This document shows, piece after piece, positions 17,143-26,266 of a stretch of 64,000 nucleotides of DNA. Both the position numbers and the translations under genes were made by a program. Where the stretch lies: the NCBI RefSeq assembly GCF_007747215.1, contig NZ_CP036273.1, positions 1,096,322 to 1,160,321 of the forward strand, read 5' to 3'. The stretch comes from Urbifossiella limnaea. Lineage in GTDB: Bacteria > Planctomycetota > Planctomycetia > Gemmatales > Gemmataceae. Numbering within the stretch: position 1 is the stretch's first letter; each line of letters opens with the position of its first letter. Under the pieces are notes generated by a model. The model was not told where the DNA came from. It saw nothing but the letters and a program-made list of their open reading frames with translations, and ran no database searches.

Positions 17143-17334
17143 GGACGGCCCTTTCGGGCTGCCCCCCGCACAGATGCGGACGAGCGGAATTACCGCATCC
17201 GGCTCTTACCTCGGGTGCTCGGCGTCGAACCGCACGTTCGGATAGGGATGCTGGATCTTGGGCCGCGGAACGAAGAAGGCAATCCGCGGGCGGAACCGCT
17301 CCCAGTTCATCCGGCCCTTCTGGCCCCGGCGTTC
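17133..17334 (-). mobile_element. Group II intron 3' tail (end of maturase ORF, domain V, domain VI)
   Basis: On the minus strand, an Arg-rich C-terminal coding tail (HERRGQKGRMNWERF, HPYPNVRFDAEHPR) ends in TAA at 17208-17206. The next 33 bases (17205-17173) read GAGCCGGATGCGGTAATTCC and onward, matching domain V layout (GAGCCG start with AGC triad, short terminal loop, CGTCCG return strand). A GC-rich hairpin ending CCTACC (domain VI-like) follows to about 17133. The 5' part of the intron and the reverse transcriptase are missing. The 3' boundary falls exactly where the prenyltransferase-like gene loses homology, so the intron (antisense to the gene) probably broke it. Confidence 0.55.
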
Positions 17335-17739
17335 GTGCAGGCCACCGGCGGCAACCGGCTACTGACCTTCGGCACGGTCGAGGGGGTCATCGAGCGGGGG
17401 TTCCCCGCCGCCAGCTACCAGGCCACGCTGTTCGCCTGCACCCGCCGCCTGCCGACGCCGGTGCTGTACCTGGAGGCGACGCTGGCCCACAAGAAGGACG
17501 TGAAGCGGCGGATGGCAACGCCAGGCATGATTCTCGACGACCCGCAGCCGGGCGAACTGCGGGCGGTGAAGGTGATCCCGAACCCGGCGGCGCAGGAGGA
17601 CGGGTTCTTCATCCCGACCAACATGCGGGTTCCCCCCCGCCTCGGTGACCCCAGGCACGAGCAGCACGAGGAGATGCTGGAATGGCGGGGCCGTTCGACC
17701 CCAAAGCCTTCGACCCCAAGAAGGCGACGAGGGAGATGA
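17335..17739 (+). pseudogene. Unknown coding fragment, 5' end lost
   Basis: Codons with nearly 100 percent G/C at the third position run in one frame (ATGGNRLLTFGTVEGVIERG ... LYLEATLAHKKDVKRRM ... GFFIPTNMRV). The frame is continuous into intron-tail sequence upstream, so its natural start is gone. Near 17632-17638 there is a run of seven C, after which the frame looks wrong; a frame shifted there or slightly later reads AGPFDPKAFDPKKATREMRK to a TGA at about 17752-17754. No family was recognised. It is annotated as a fragment because both ends appear disturbed. Confidence 0.4.
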
Positions 17740-17787
17740 GGAAGGTGACGTGACCGAGATCACATCGCTTGCGGATTGGTGAACGCC

Positions 17788-18480
17788 ATGCTCCTCGAAC
17801 CCCAGGATGTCGAACTGTTCTTCCGGCTGCACCGGACGCTGATGTTCTTCGTGAACCAGCGCCTCCGGGTGATCCCCGACACGCTCGACACCCCCGGAAC
17901 AATTCGCCGCCGTGTCCCCGGAAGTCCGGCTCAAGGTCCGTGACGCCTTCCTCGCCGACGTCGGCCTGATCGAGTCCTTCGCCGCCGAGAACCCGGCCCG
18001 GTTGCCGGAGGACGACCTCGCCATCGTCCGCTCCTGGCGGCATCTCGTGGCGGGCAAGTTCTACGTCTTCCGGGAACTGGCGAAGTACACGGTGCTCCTC
18101 TCGACCGAGCGGCAACCCGTCGCCTACGGCGTCCTGGCCCTGTCGCAGCCGTTCGAGGACTTGATCGGCCCCTACCTGCCGGTCCTGACGCAGACGGTCC
18201 TGCTGCCCTTCAAGGGCAGGATCGTGTACGACGGTCTGATGACCAGCTACCGCATCTCGTTCGGCCCCGGCATCCGGCGGAATCTGACCGAGGATTTCAA
18301 GGGGGCCAAGCTGCGGCACGGGATCGTCACGTCGCTCCCGATGTCGGGCGAGCCGGTGGCGCCGGCGGCGATCACCCCGAAGGCCACGCCCCGCCCGAAG
18401 GCTCAACCGCCGAAAACGGAGGCGGCTGACGTTTCGAAAGTCATCGTCGGACTGACCGACCAGTTCTGCCGGGAGCATCT
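17788..18480 (+). pseudogene. DUF6398-type protein: frameshifted and 3'-truncated
   Basis: ATG 17788 starts LLEPQDVELFFRLHRTLMFF. At a run of five C (17891-17895) the frame breaks; dropping one C joins DTLDTP to EQFAAVSPEVRLKVRDAF, after which about 185 residues continue unbroken. The last recognisable residues, VGLTDQFCREHL, match the beginning of the DUF6398 domain, then unrelated sequence follows at about 18480. Two lesions make this a clear pseudogene. The long N-terminal part (IESFAAENPARLPEDDLAIV, VLALSQPFEDLIGPYLPVLT) has no recognised function. Confidence 0.5.
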
Positions 18481-18497
18481 AACACTACAGCGCTGGT

Positions 18498-18785
18498 TCA
18501 GGTCACACAGGCGTTCCGCCGCTTCTTATGCGACTTGGCGGCCTGGGCGTTCCGCCGCTGATGGTACAAGAGCACCTCGCTCGTGTGCCGGATCACCCCG
18601 ACGCCGCGCCGCCGGCGGAACAGACCGGCGCACCTCACGTTTAACGCCCGGCTCACCTGCTTCTGCGGCACCCGCGGGTTTTCCCCCCTCAGCCGCTCGG
18701 TGTGAGCCGCGACGAATCCAAGCACGATCGCCTTGAGTTCGAGGCTGCACACCGCCAGCCCCAAGGAGATCGCCGCCAGCGGCGC
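18498..18785 (-). pseudogene. Possible gene fragment, basic C-terminal half
   Basis: A minus-strand frame of about 90 codons reads SLELKAIVLGFVAAHTERLR, then KQVSRALNVRCAGLFRRRRG and a very basic tail ending in a TGA at 18498-18500. It lies between two truncated genes and has no natural start. Composition is plausible for coding but no family was recognised, so it may be an insertion-sequence fragment or noise. Confidence 0.25.
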
Positions 18786-18803
18786 GAGGGCACCGACAGG
18801 GCC

Positions 18804-19253
18804 GACCCGGTGATTGACGACTTCACGCACGGGTGGGGGGACTGGTACACGTTGTCCGCCGACAACCCCCACCATTGGGAGTTCTCCACCCGGAAGCTGG
18901 CCGACCCGAAGTGGCGGGGGCAAGCCGGCCAGCGGCTCACGGTCGAGGTCCGGGCCGAGAAGCCGAACGAACTCGTCGTCGTGCTGACGGAGAACGTCTT
19001 CCGGTCGTATCGGGGCAAGCAGAAGGAGTTCGCGGCCCTCCTGAAACTCGTCGGGAGGGATACGCAGGCTGTCCCGCTGGGGCCGAAGGACTTCCGGGCC
19101 AACGATGGCGAGGCGTTGTCATCCTGGCAAAACGTCGATCTGCTCTCGTTCCGGGCGTACCACGAGCGGGGCGACAAGCTGCTCGGCAGCAAGGGCTGGG
19201 CGGGACCGCAGCCGGTGTTCACGAAGCTGTGGTGGCAGGCTGGTGGGAAATGA
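18804..19253 (+). pseudogene. C-terminal domain of an exported hydrolase-like protein, 5' end lost
   Basis: From about 18804 the frame reads DPVIDDFTHGWGDWYTLSAD, NPHHWEFSTRKLADPKWRG, LTVEVRAEKPNELVVVL and VPLGPKDFRANDGEALSSW to a TGA at 19251-19253. The alternating hydrophobic pattern suggests a beta-sandwich carbohydrate-binding-like domain of the kind found at the end of planctomycete exported hydrolases. The upstream codons in this frame are unlike coding sequence and no signal peptide or catalytic domain is present, so only the C-terminus survives. The protein family is not certain. Confidence 0.4.
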
Positions 19254-19588
19254 CACCCCCATCGAATCGCTGCCCAGCCTCGGCCCCCCGGGGTGCCGAA
19301 TGGCGACGGGCCATCGCCCATCAGGCCGACACCCCCCAGGTAGGGCGAGTAGCTGCGTGTGGAGCCTCCGTACAATCGATCACCGGAACACCCGGGTGGC
19401 GGCCGACGGTCAACTCCGGTGCCGCCCGTCGAGCCCCACGGCGACGAGCACGGAGGCACCGGAATTGGTGACCCGGGCGAGGCCGGCGGCCGGCCCGGGT
19501 CGCCGATTCCGGTACGACCACGGGGTGCGGCGGCGGGCGACGGGGCGGCGGGCGGGTCGCGTCGGCACGACCGTAAGCCCGGCCGGCA
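19254..19588. other. Intergenic region without recognised features
   Basis: This 335-bp stretch lies between the truncated hydrolase-like fragment and the stop of the minus-strand DUF1552 gene. Several overlapping frames are open because GC is high, but none shows a consistent third-position pattern or family motif. No T-tailed hairpin was seen for the DUF1552 gene. Confidence 0.5.
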
Positions 19589-20995
19589 CTACGCCAGGAA
19601 CTCGCGGATGGGGCCGCGTTGGTCGGGGACGAAACGGGCGAGGCCGGCGTCGAGCTCGCCGTAGTGGGCGACTGGGTTGCCGTAGGCGTTGAGCAGCGTG
19701 GTCCACCAGTTGCCGAGCGTCTTGTGGCCGGGGCGACCCCAGAACGGCAGACGGACGTAGCGGTTGCCGAGCTTCAGCCGGGCGTTGCGGCCCGACACCA
19801 CCAGGAACGGGAACTCGGTGCCGACCGCGTGGTGCGTCTCCCCGCCGTCCGGGAAGTAGAAGATCGTCGTGTTGTCGAACATCGTGCCGTCGCCCTCGGG
19901 TACGCCCTTGAGCCGGGTGACGATGGTGTTGATGAGCGACATGTGGTGGCGCTCGGTGCGCGCGCGGATCTCGGTCGCCTCGACGCCGCCGAAGGCCTGG
20001 TTGTGGCCGACGCTGTGCATGTTGACCCGCTCGCCCTCGATCCCGGGGATGCCGGTGTAGTGGTGGCCGAGCTCGTCCACGGTGAACGCGACGACGTTGG
20101 TCAGGCCCGAGACGAGCGCGGCGAGCAGCACCTCGGTGTGCCCGGTCTGGCGGTCGAGCGTGGTCATGTCTTGGGCCAGGAACTTGGCGTCGAGCCGGGG
20201 GACGTGCCGGCGCAGGCGGTCGGCCATCGCCTCGACCCGGCGGTTGCGCTCGCGGACCGCGTCGATTGACTCGGCGTAGCCCTGGACCTTGCGCGCCTCG
20301 AGTGGGGTGAGGCCGGCGCCGGCGGCCCCCTCGCGGCCGCCGGTGAATTCGAGCAACTGGCGTTCGAGCCGGTACCGCACCTGCTCGTCCCGCGACTCGG
20401 CGACGGAGCGGAACAGCTCGCGGACCGCCACCCGCGGCGAGCCGAAGGCGTAGTTCGGCTGTTCCCGGCCGCGGGCCGAGAAGCCCTGGGCGATCCCGTC
20501 GAGGTTGCCGCGCGGGTTGCCGCCGTCGAGCGGGAAGACGGCGAGTTCGACGTGCTCGACCGGCGACGGGAACATCCGGGCCAGTTCGAAATCGGCCGTC
20601 GCCCACTTGATCGACGACGGCCGCTCGTTCGCCCGCATCACGCCCAGCGCCGAGCACCACGAGTGGTGGCCCGTCGTACACATCTTGCCCGACAGCCCCT
20701 GGACGACGGCGAGGTCGTTCTTGTGGGCCGCGAGCGGGATCATCCAGTCGGGCAGGTCGAGCCGCCCGAGGTCCGCCGCGAACGCCTCCTTCCGCTGCTC
20801 CTGCTCCTGCTCCTGGCGGCTCAGCCCGCGCGGGACCATGACGTGCGGGAACAGCCCGTTGCCGCGGTGCATGAACACGAACCGCATCGGCAGCCGGGCC
20901 GACGGCGGCGCGTCGAGGGCCGAGAGCCGAAAATTCAGCAGGGCGGACGCGCCGGCGGCGGCGCTCGTCTGCAGGAATGCGCGGCGCGAGGTCAC
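19589..20995 (-). CDS. DUF1552 exported protein
   Basis: The 468-residue protein opens MTSRRAFLQTSAAAGASALL, a Tat-type signal. DUF1552 features follow: FVFMHRGNGLFPHVMVPRG, a TTGHHSWCSALGVM region, a long central helical part (RRVEAMADRLRRHVPRLDAK), GHHYTGIPG, and FYFPDGGETHHAVGTEFPFL near the C-terminus. DUF1552 proteins are related in layout to DUF1501 and are almost always encoded beside a DUF1587/DUF1592/DUF1588-type cytochrome; that partner ends 9 bp upstream at 21005. The two are surely co-transcribed. The reaction is unknown. Confidence 0.9.
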   Translation of the reverse strand: MTSRRAFLQTSAAAGASALLNFRLSALDAPPSARLPMRFVFMHRGNGLFPHVMVPRGLSRQEQEQEQRKEAFAADLGRLDLPDWMIPLAAHKNDLAVVQGLSGKMCTTGHHSWCSALGVMRANERPSSIKWATADFELARMFPSPVEHVELAVFPLDGGNPRGNLDGIAQGFSARGREQPNYAFGSPRVAVRELFRSVAESRDEQVRYRLERQLLEFTGGREGAAGAGLTPLEARKVQGYAESIDAVRERNRRVEAMADRLRRHVPRLDAKFLAQDMTTLDRQTGHTEVLLAALVSGLTNVVAFTVDELGHHYTGIPGIEGERVNMHSVGHNQAFGGVEATEIRARTERHHMSLINTIVTRLKGVPEGDGTMFDNTTIFYFPDGGETHHAVGTEFPFLVVSGRNARLKLGNRYVRLPFWGRPGHKTLGNWWTTLLNAYGNPVAHYGELDAGLARFVPDQRGPIREFLA

Positions 20996-21004
20996 GGGCT
21001 CTCC

Positions 21005-23521
21005 CTATTTCCGGTACACGAACGAGTCGGACGACAGCACCGACACCACCACCGCCCGGAAACTGCCGCCGCTCTCGACGTAGGCGCGGTCGGCGTCGAT
21101 GAGGGTCTGCGAGTCGGCGAGGGTCTCGTTCCGCCCCAGGAAGAAGCGGAACGCGTGCCGTACGATCGACTGCCGCGCCCGGGCGGAGCGGGCGAGCCGG
21201 TCGATCAGGTCGAACGGGTCTTTCACCTCGCCGTCGAGGCGGGGGTCGCCGGTGCCGTCGAGCCGGCCGGTGGTCACGACCGGGACCGTCTTGTACGTGT
21301 CCGCCCCGTACTTGGTCTTGGTCCGAGCGATCACGTTGTCCGGGTGTTCAAGGCTCTCCCGCGTGCGGTACCGGCCGAAGTCGTCGAAGCACTCGAACGG
21401 CAGGCCGAGCGGGTTCATGTGCTGGTGGCACTTCCAGCACTCGGCCTTGCCGGTGGCGAGGTGGAGCCGGTCGCGGAGGCTCTTGTGCGGGTCTTCCGGA
21501 ACCCGGGCGTCGACGGTGATCGGCACGTCGGGCACGCGGCCGGCGAGGAGCTTCTCGCGGACCCACTTGCCGCGGCGGACCGGGTCGGTGGCGGTGTTGG
21601 CGGCGTGGGCGATCAGCCAGGCGGGGTGCGTGAGCATCCCCTTGCGGTGCGGGAGCGCGAACGGCTGCTCGCGCGGGTAGTTCCACGCCGGCGGCGCGAT
21701 GTTGTAGGCGTTCGCGTGCGGCGTCAGCATGTGTACGCCGAACGGGTACGTCCACACCGGGTGCGGGTCGAGCCCCTGCTTCTTGAAGTGTTCGACGTGG
21801 GTCATGGCCTGGCTGAGGTGCCAGGCGTCGCTGTTGTAGTGGAGCCGGCCGCGCACGAACGCCGCGTCGTCGGCCGACAGCTTCGGCGGCGTCCGCCTGT
21901 CCTTCTCGGGGATGAACCAGTTGGTCCCCTTGTAGCGCTCGTACAGCTCGTTCAGCTTGTCCATCTGAGCCGCGGCGTTCGGCACCGGGGCGACGAAGAA
22001 CTTGTCGCCGGTGAGCAGCCCCTCGAACACGCCGCGGTCCCGGCGGAGGTGCCAGTCCACGAGCATGTCGGCCTCGGCGACCAGTTCGCCCGGCGTCTGG
22101 GTGCTGCCGCGGTCGGCGTTCCGGTAGAAGCCGTCGCTGCGGTTGATGTCCTTGAAGATCTTCAGGGCGGCCGGGTAGCCGAAGAACTCGCGGAAGAACC
22201 GGACCAGCTTCGGGTGCGTGGCGGTGTGGTTGACGTACGGGCGGAACAGGACGGGGTCGATCGTCCCGTGGAACTGCTTGTCGTCGGCGAGCAGCCGCTG
22301 CGCCTCGCGGCGGAAGTCGTCCTTGGTGGCGAGTCGCCCGTCGGCGGCGGCCCGCGCGAGCGCCGCGTCCGGGCCGCGGTCGCCGATCGCGTAGGCCAGC
22401 GCGTAGCTCGCCTCGCGCGGCGAGAGCTTCCGGCGGCCGTGCTCGTCGGCCGGGCCGGCGCCGAACTCGAGGCGGTATAGGAACTCCGAGTGGAGGAGCA
22501 CGGCCACGAGCATCTGCCGCAGCCCCTCGGTGTTGCCCGCCAGGCCGATCGCCGAGCGGGTCAGCGCGAGGTGCTTCGCCAGTTCGTCGGCCGTTGGCGG
22601 CCGCTGTAGCACGCAGTCGAACTGCGCCCGGACGGCGGCGGCGAGTTCGGCGTCGGTCGGCGGGCCGGCCTTGAGGACGACCGCCTCCAGCGCCGCGGGG
22701 GTCGTCTTCGGGAACCAGCGGTCGCGCGGGTTCGGGAATTCCTTCGCGCTCGCCTCGCCCTTCTTGACCCGGGCGGCGTAGATCTGCTTCTCGGAGATCC
22801 ACTGGGCGTTGGTCTGCATCGCGAGGAGGTGGCCGCCGTCGAGCACGCCGATGTCGTAGTACCGCACGCCGGAGTGTTCCGGGAGCAGGAACGGGTTGGT
22901 GACGCCGTCGAAGGTGCGGACCGAGAAGTTCTCGCGCTCCTTGCCGTCGAGCTTGAAGACGGCCATCACCCGCTCGTGGAAGATCTGCGGGCTGACGAGC
23001 CAGCGGCGGGCCGGGGTGAACGGCTTTTCCCGGATTTCCCCGCTGAACAGCTGGTCGTGGTCGATCGCGTTCCCGAAGTTCGGGTAGCGCAACTTGTCGC
23101 TCAGGTCGGCGCCGCCGAGGCGATGCGTTTCGGCGCCACTCCAGTCCGCGAGCGCCTTCCGCTGGCCGGGCGTCAGCTCCTTGGCCCCGGCGGGCGGCAT
23201 CCCGCGGAAGTACACCTGCTCCTGCACGTCGCCGAGGAGGTCGCGCGCGGCCGCGGGGTCGAGCGTGTCGAGCGTGTCGAGCGTGTCGAGCCGGACCCCG
23301 CCGCTCCGCTTCGTCGGGCCGTGACAGGCGAAGCACCGGTCCGCCAGGACCCCCCGGACCTCGGCCGGCACGGCTACCGCCTTCGGCGGCTGGGCGGGCG
23401 CCCACCCCTGGGTCGCGAACAGCACGATCACACCGAGGACCGCGGCGTTCGACCGCACCGGATGAGACACGTCCGACACCCTCGCCGCACTGCGACCCAT
23501 CGGCGTGATCCGCGCCGCCAA
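21005..23521 (-). CDS. Exported planctomycete cytochrome-like protein of the DUF1592/DUF1588/DUF1585 type
   Basis: The 838-residue frame starts at a TTG (23521); the ATG at residue 8 is an equally good start before a signal peptide (AAVLGVIVLFATQGWAPAQ). An N-terminal cytochrome motif C63-F-A-C-H is followed by a Thr/Asp/Leu repeat, then the central DUF1592-like part (VLQRPPTADELAKHLAL, LLHSEFLYRLEFG). The DUF1588 region holds a second heme motif in AECWKCHQHMNPLGLPFE, and the C-terminal DUF1585 part reads RHAFRFFLGRNETL. It pairs with the DUF1552 gene. Family members are exported; electron transfer is inferred from the heme motifs. Confidence 0.85.
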   Translation of the reverse strand: MAARITPMGRSAARVSDVSHPVRSNAAVLGVIVLFATQGWAPAQPPKAVAVPAEVRGVLADRCFACHGPTKRSGGVRLDTLDTLDTLDPAAARDLLGDVQEQVYFRGMPPAGAKELTPGQRKALADWSGAETHRLGGADLSDKLRYPNFGNAIDHDQLFSGEIREKPFTPARRWLVSPQIFHERVMAVFKLDGKERENFSVRTFDGVTNPFLLPEHSGVRYYDIGVLDGGHLLAMQTNAQWISEKQIYAARVKKGEASAKEFPNPRDRWFPKTTPAALEAVVLKAGPPTDAELAAAVRAQFDCVLQRPPTADELAKHLALTRSAIGLAGNTEGLRQMLVAVLLHSEFLYRLEFGAGPADEHGRRKLSPREASYALAYAIGDRGPDAALARAAADGRLATKDDFRREAQRLLADDKQFHGTIDPVLFRPYVNHTATHPKLVRFFREFFGYPAALKIFKDINRSDGFYRNADRGSTQTPGELVAEADMLVDWHLRRDRGVFEGLLTGDKFFVAPVPNAAAQMDKLNELYERYKGTNWFIPEKDRRTPPKLSADDAAFVRGRLHYNSDAWHLSQAMTHVEHFKKQGLDPHPVWTYPFGVHMLTPHANAYNIAPPAWNYPREQPFALPHRKGMLTHPAWLIAHAANTATDPVRRGKWVREKLLAGRVPDVPITVDARVPEDPHKSLRDRLHLATGKAECWKCHQHMNPLGLPFECFDDFGRYRTRESLEHPDNVIARTKTKYGADTYKTVPVVTTGRLDGTGDPRLDGEVKDPFDLIDRLARSARARQSIVRHAFRFFLGRNETLADSQTLIDADRAYVESGGSFRAVVVSVLSSDSFVYRK
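23259..23292. repeat. 9-bp tandem repeat inside the cytochrome gene
   Basis: The unit GTCGAGCGT occurs three times in a row plus a partial copy, encoding LDTLDTLDTLD on the minus strand just after the N-terminal heme motif. The unit is a multiple of three, so copy-number changes would only lengthen or shorten the loop. Confidence 0.7.
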
Positions 23522-23599
23522 TCTTTCTCAAGTGTAACCGCCGGCGAAAACGAGTGGCGGAAAAACGGGAACGATTCCCTGAAACCCTCCCACGCCGGC

Positions 23600-24100
23600 G
23601 GGTCGCCGCGCGGGGCGTACCCGTACCGCCGGTCCATCGTGGTGTTGGCGGCCGTCTCATCCACGAACACCACCCGGGTCGGGTCGAGGGCCGGGGCGAC
23701 CTCCCGCTGCCAGGCGTCGCGGGCGGCCTGCACGTCCGGCCGGTCCCGCTCGGCCGCCTGGGTGACTTTCTTTGAACGTGTACCCGAGGGACCGGACGGC
23801 GGCCCACAGGGTCGAAAGGGCGACGGCCACCCGCAACTCGACCCGGAGTTCGGCCGGGGTCATGTCCGGGGTGGCGGTGAGGAGTTCCCGGATGCGGGGG
23901 AGGTGGGCGGCGAGCTTCGGCACCCGGGTGTCCTTGGCCGTCCGGGGCTCGACCTCCCCGGTCCTTCGGCGGCGCTGGACGAGCCGCCGGACCCAGGCCG
24001 GGCTGACGGTGAACGCCTCGGCGACCTCGGCGGTCGGGTCGCCGGCGTCGATGGCGGCCAGGACGCGGACCCGTAGGTCCATCGAGTACGGCCGCATGCC
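23600..24100 (-). pseudogene. IS630-family transposase, frameshifted and 3'-truncated
   Basis: From ATG 24100 the frame MRPYSMDLRVRVLAAIDAGD carries the N-terminal HTH (VAEAFTVSPAWVRRLVQRRR) and winged-helix region. At AAAGAAAG (about 23770) the frame must shift by one base to continue as KVTQAAERDRPDVQAARDAW and the DDE start VVFVDETAANTTMDRRYGYA. Homology ends at about 23600, where the remaining two thirds of the DDE domain should be; the following bases are the upstream region of the cytochrome gene. This is an inactive remnant. Confidence 0.7.
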
Positions 24101-24192
24101 GCTCGCCCGGGTCGTGGTCGAGCCACTGTAACCGGGGCGAGGAGCCCGCGCTAGAGCGCTACCGAACCGACACCAAGTGACAGGAGATGCAG

Positions 24193-25712
24193 GCAACGGT
24201 ACACCGTTCGGCGTAATCGGTCACACCCCGGCGAGTAGCAGGGGCGCGGGTCGTCGGGCGAAGTGAGCTTCGACGGCCGCCGTCACGCACCGGAACACGT
24301 CCCGCTTCTGCTGCCGGCAGGTCTCGATCACGCTCAGCATCGTCTCCACGAACCGGCTCCCCCGCTCGCTCTGCGTCCCGAACGACAGCTTCCGCCAGAT
24401 CACCACGTGCCCCAGCGCCCGCTTGCTCGCGTTGTTCGTCGGCTCCACCCCGTCGTGGTCCAGGAACGCCCACAACCAGTCCCGGTGCTCGTGCAGTTCC
24501 CGACACATGCCGACCACCCGCGGGTTCCCGCTGAACACCCCGCGCAGCAGCAACCCCTCGACCGCGCGGCGGGCCGGCTCAGACACCCGCTTCAGGTCCG
24601 CCCGGGTGATCGTCCCGTCCCGGCACCGCGACCACTGCCGGAACACCTCCCGGGTCGGCCGCATCAGGTCGCGGCCGACCCGCGTCCCCTGCGGGTCGTC
24701 GCCTTCGATCAGCGCCTGGATGTCCCGCTTCAGGTGCGCCCAGCACCACTGGAGCCGGCCCACCTGCCAGTACATCTTGGCCCGGTCGCACACGACCACG
24801 CCGGCGAACCGGTCGGTCAGCAGGTCGTCGAGGAGGGTCGCCTCCCGGGTCGGGCGGATGGCGAACACGGTGAACCACCGCGCCACGCACGTCCACAGCC
24901 AGGCCTTCGCCGCCGCCTGCCGGGTCGGCGACTTGTCGATGCCGAGGTGCGGCTGGGTCGGCACCCGGGCCGCGAGCGCGTCGTACGTCGGGCGGAGGGC
25001 GGCGGTCACCTGGTGCTGCATCTTCACCGCCAGCGCCGCACAGCACGGCTGGCCGAGGAGCGAGCCGAGGAACAGCGCGGTCCGCCGCTTGCTCTGGCGG
25101 AAGTAGGCCATGAGCAGGCCGGTGAAGGCGACCAGCCGCGGGCCGGACTGGCCGACGGGGACGCCGGCCGGGAGGTCGGCGCAGGTCGTCGCCCCGCACC
25201 GGCAGGTGAGCCGGTCGCGCCGGTACTCGGTGACGATCGGCTTGATCTCGGGGAGTTCCCAGACCTGATGCCGGAGCGGGGACGGGTCGGTCCCGGCGAG
25301 GGGCTGGTGGCACCGCCGGCACGTCGTCGGCGCGAGTGGCACGACCCGGTCGCAGTCGTCGGTCGGGAGGAGCGGTCGGGCGTGCTTGGGGTGACCGGGT
25401 TGTCCGCCCCGCTTCTTGCGGGATCGGGGGCGGGTCGGGGTCGGCCTGGCGTGCGGGTGCTGGGTGCTGGGCGGGAGAGACGAGTTCTGGGGCGTCGGGT
25501 GCCGGTCGGCGAGTCGGCCGTTGAGGTCGCGGACCTCGGCCCGGAGTTGGTCGATCTCGGCGAACAGGGCGAGGACGAACGCCCGCACGGCGGGCGTCAT
25601 CTGGGCGGCGAGTTCGGGCGGGATCCCGCGGCCGACGGGTCGCGTCATGCCGCCAACGTCGCCGAAACCGCCCGCCCGGACCAGATCAACTGCGCGGGGC
25701 GTGAACCGTTAC
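24193..25712 (-). mobile_element. IS66-family element with a single transposase gene
   Basis: The likely ends are GCAACGGTACAC (from 24193) and, read outward from the right, GTAACGGTTCAC (from 25712); both start with the G(T/C)AACGGT pattern typical of IS66 termini. The enclosed 1.5 kb carries only the transposase gene and lacks the accessory tnpA/tnpB of classical IS66. The 8-bp flanks (AGATGCAG and CCTGTGAG) do not match, so later rearrangement, or a slightly wrong boundary, is likely. Confidence 0.65.
24221..25648 (-). CDS. IS66-family transposase
   Basis: The 475-residue protein shows an N-terminal leucine-zipper-like helix (LFAEIDQLRAEVRDLNGRLA), a Pro/Arg linker with KKRGGQPGHPKHARP, a zinc-binding TnpC-type segment (CRRCHQPL, CRCGATTC), and the DDE_Tnp_IS66 domain: first Asp in PHLGIDKSPTRQ, second in VVVCDRAKMYW with WCWAHLKRD, and Glu in DGVEPTNNASKRALG, followed by RGSRFVETMLSVIETCR. 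The first catalytic motif is GIDKSPT instead of the usual DET. It looks full length and may be active. Confidence 0.85.
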   Translation of the reverse strand: MTRPVGRGIPPELAAQMTPAVRAFVLALFAEIDQLRAEVRDLNGRLADRHPTPQNSSLPPSTQHPHARPTPTRPRSRKKRGGQPGHPKHARPLLPTDDCDRVVPLAPTTCRRCHQPLAGTDPSPLRHQVWELPEIKPIVTEYRRDRLTCRCGATTCADLPAGVPVGQSGPRLVAFTGLLMAYFRQSKRRTALFLGSLLGQPCCAALAVKMQHQVTAALRPTYDALAARVPTQPHLGIDKSPTRQAAAKAWLWTCVARWFTVFAIRPTREATLLDDLLTDRFAGVVVCDRAKMYWQVGRLQWCWAHLKRDIQALIEGDDPQGTRVGRDLMRPTREVFRQWSRCRDGTITRADLKRVSEPARRAVEGLLLRGVFSGNPRVVGMCRELHEHRDWLWAFLDHDGVEPTNNASKRALGHVVIWRKLSFGTQSERGSRFVETMLSVIETCRQQKRDVFRCVTAAVEAHFARRPAPLLLAGV

Positions 25713-26266
25713 CCTGTGAGGGAAGAGTACCCCTTAACTTGGTGTCCGCAAATCGTGGGGAACTTCAACCCTCATGCTCCTCGCGGCTCGTCGGTAGGTG
25801 GTTTCAACAGAGCAACGACACGACCGAGTTCAGCTTCACCCGGAACACCCCCGACGGGGTCGGCTAACTGCCGACCCGAACGACGCAAAGTGTACCACTA
25901 CCGAACGACGCGGGACCTTGTGCCGGCACCGAGGGAGTGGTAAGCTCAGATCACACATTATTCCGTACGGTTGATTTCCTTTCGCTCGGACTTGGCGGGT
26001 ACCTCAAGTACCGGAGGTGACGAACTCCCACATCAAGCAGTTCCAAAACGGATTCAGGCGTTTTAGCACACGTACTGATAGATCGTACGGACTCAGTAGA
26101 GCTATTATCTATCTAACCAATCTGTCTGTGGCGTGAGGGACGTGCTGGCGACGAACTTCGGTGACAGCGGTGAGTCGCATTCTCCGAGCGCGTGCCTTCT
26201 GGTCCAAACGCGGTCGATGCCCACGGCGTGACAACCGGTTCCAACTCGTAGTGGACGCACCCAGCC
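25713..26266. other. AT-richer intergenic region upstream of the AsmA-like gene
   Basis: This 554-bp stretch is clearly lower in GC than its surroundings. A short plus-strand frame ending SFTRNTPDGVG at 25866 may be the tail of a lost gene. No full gene, tRNA or CRISPR repeat was seen. Promoter elements for the gene at 26267 probably lie here but no clear -35/-10 pair stands out. Confidence 0.5.
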
